Positions 5,891 through 6,415 of a stretch of 6,415 bases of DNA are shown piece by piece. Location of the stretch: the NCBI GenBank assembly GCA_948902155.1, contig CAQVQZ010000124.1:1-6415 (forward strand). Reading direction: 5' to 3'. Source of the stretch: an uncultured Oscillibacter sp. GTDB taxonomy: Bacteria; Bacillota_A; Clostridia; Oscillospirales; Oscillospiraceae. Both the position numbers and the translations under genes were made by a program. The notes under the pieces are model-generated. The model saw only the letters and a list, made by a program, of their open reading frames with translations, had not been told where the DNA came from and did no database searches. Position 1 is the stretch's first letter. Every line of letters begins with the position of its first letter.

Positions 5891-5972
5891 ATGCAGGGGC
5901 GGCTATCAGCCGCCCGTCCTTTCCAACCAAAGCGGTCGCGGGAGAACGGGTAGTTGGTAACCGCCCCTGCAT
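5891..5972. repeat. 82-bp element with perfect 12-bp terminal inverted repeats (MITE-like or REP-like)
   Basis: ATGCAGGGGCGG at 5891-5902 is the exact reverse complement of CCGCCCCTGCAT at 5961-5972. The left arm also forms its own 8-bp hairpin GGGCGGCT/AGCCGCCC with loop ATC (5897-5915). A second short inner pair CCAAC/GTTGG lies at 5923-5927/5953-5957. The whole unit can fold on itself in either strand and has no reading frame of note. The ends AT...AT could be a 2-bp target duplication, but this cannot be told from palindromic AT. The form resembles short non-autonomous mobile elements I recall from gut Clostridia; a single copy here does not prove mobility. Confidence 0.5.
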
Positions 5973-6055
5973 TCCGTTCCTATCGGCAGAACGCCCGAAT
6001 ACAAACCGTCTGCCAATGGTTTCGACGCCGTAGACGCGGCGGCCTTCCTCCCCAC
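5973..6055. other. intergenic stretch without a recognised gene
   Basis: There is no ribosome binding site plus reading frame of either orientation that looks like a protein. The only structure seen is an imperfect 6-bp inverted repeat, GGCAGA at 5985-5990 with TCTGCC at 6009-6014, and a GCCG/CGGC pair around 6027-6040. It may be flank of the repeat at 5891-5972 or a decayed relic. Confidence 0.4.
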
Positions 6056-6084
6056 TGGACATCCCCCCAACAATCTGCTATAAT
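6056..6084 (+). promoter_or_regulatory. promoter of deoC
   Basis: TGGACA (6056-6061, 5 of 6), a 17-bp spacer and a perfect TATAAT (6079-6084) preceded by TGC give a strong extended -10 promoter on the plus strand. Transcription would start near 6091, leaving a leader of about 77 nt. No operator palindrome or riboswitch was recognised in that leader. Confidence 0.85.
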
Positions 6085-6167
6085 TTGGCACAGGACCCTT
6101 CCCAGACAGCCCCCGCGCGGAAGCGCCCTCCCGGCCCTCCGCTACTACTGTAAAAGGAGTACACAAC

Positions 6168-6415
6168 ATGGAACTGAAAGACATCCTTGGCAAGTGCGAC
6201 CACACCCTCCTGGCCCAGGGAGCCACCTGGGAGGAGATCAAGGCCATCTGCGACGACGGCATGAAGTACCACTGCGCCAGCGTCTGCATCCCCGCCAGCC
6301 ACGTCAGGCAGGCGGCGGAGTACGCGGCGGGGCGGCTCCCTATCTGCACCGTCATCGGCTTCCCCAACGGCTACGACACCACCGCCGCCAAGTGCTTCAT
6401 GGCCTCCGACGCCGT
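6168..6415 (+). CDS. deoC: Deoxyribose-phosphate aldolase, N-terminal part (cut by the right window edge)
   Basis: DeoC splits 2-deoxy-D-ribose 5-phosphate into glyceraldehyde 3-phosphate and acetaldehyde, the last step of deoxynucleoside catabolism in the cytosol. The first 82 codons are present. DHTLL (11-15), the [11 protein letters not shown] segment (36-46) and [17 protein letters not shown] (61-77) are the conserved early strands of the class I aldolase barrel. The Schiff-base lysine lies beyond the edge. ATG at 6168 follows AAAAGGAG (6152-6159) with 8 nt between. It has its own promoter, so it likely opens a new transcription unit, perhaps with other nucleoside genes to the right that cannot be seen. 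Confidence 0.95.
   Translation, partial: MELKDILGKCDHTLLAQGATWEEIKAICDDGMKYHCASVCIPASHVRQAAEYAAGRLPICTVIGFPNGYDTTAAKCFMASDA

Noticed and set aside
6091..6167. Riboswitch or operator in the deoC leader
   Set aside because: The 77-nt leader has only short GC-rich pairings and no match to any riboswitch pattern or convincing palindrome that I recognise.
5906..6367. 153-codon minus-strand frame across the deoC region
   Set aside because: It is antisense to deoC and its promoter and includes half of the inverted-repeat element. It has no family pattern.

Overview
The window looks like a piece of a high-GC, low-repeat chromosome from a Clostridia-class Firmicute. The RpoB, HolB, RicT and Cof-type HAD proteins, the SLH-domain secreted protein, strong AGGAGG-type ribosome binding sites and sigma-A promoters with extended -10 boxes all fit Firmicutes. 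The very high GC of the coding regions (for example 48 of 60 bases at 3001-3060) and the overall flavour point to the Oscillospiraceae and relatives of the gut. That placement is inference, since no rRNA is present.

Left part, leftward genes (1-2754). The window opens inside rpoB, with the first 127 codons on the minus strand. rpoB has its own near-consensus promoter preceded by phased A-tracts, and a 5' leader of about 220 nt with hairpins. Next comes a strong stem-loop terminator shared by both directions. Upstream of it lies a secreted CHAP-domain cell-wall hydrolase with SLH repeats, then a small cysteine-containing TIGR04076-family protein. Each of these two genes has its own extended -10 promoter.

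Middle part, rightward operon (2841-5825). A divergent promoter drives holB (clamp-loader delta prime), which overlaps ricT by 8 bp. ricT encodes the iron-sulfur regulator of RNase Y and has a TTG start and an unusual basic disordered tail. A Cof-type HAD phosphatase follows after 30 bp. The holB-ricT pairing is the one known from Bacillus subtilis, but tmk is absent upstream and yabA is absent downstream.

Right part (5826-6415). A 342-bp intergenic region holds a stem-loop, an 82-bp element with perfect 12-bp terminal inverted repeats (a probable MITE-like or REP-like repeat), and a well-formed promoter for deoC. The first 82 codons of deoC run off the right edge.

No CRISPR array, tRNA, rRNA, prophage, toxin-antitoxin pair or obvious defence system was seen. 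The best leads are the inverted-repeat element, the RicT tail, the stand-alone rpoB promoter and leader with a possible opposing transcript, and the CHAP-SLH protein.
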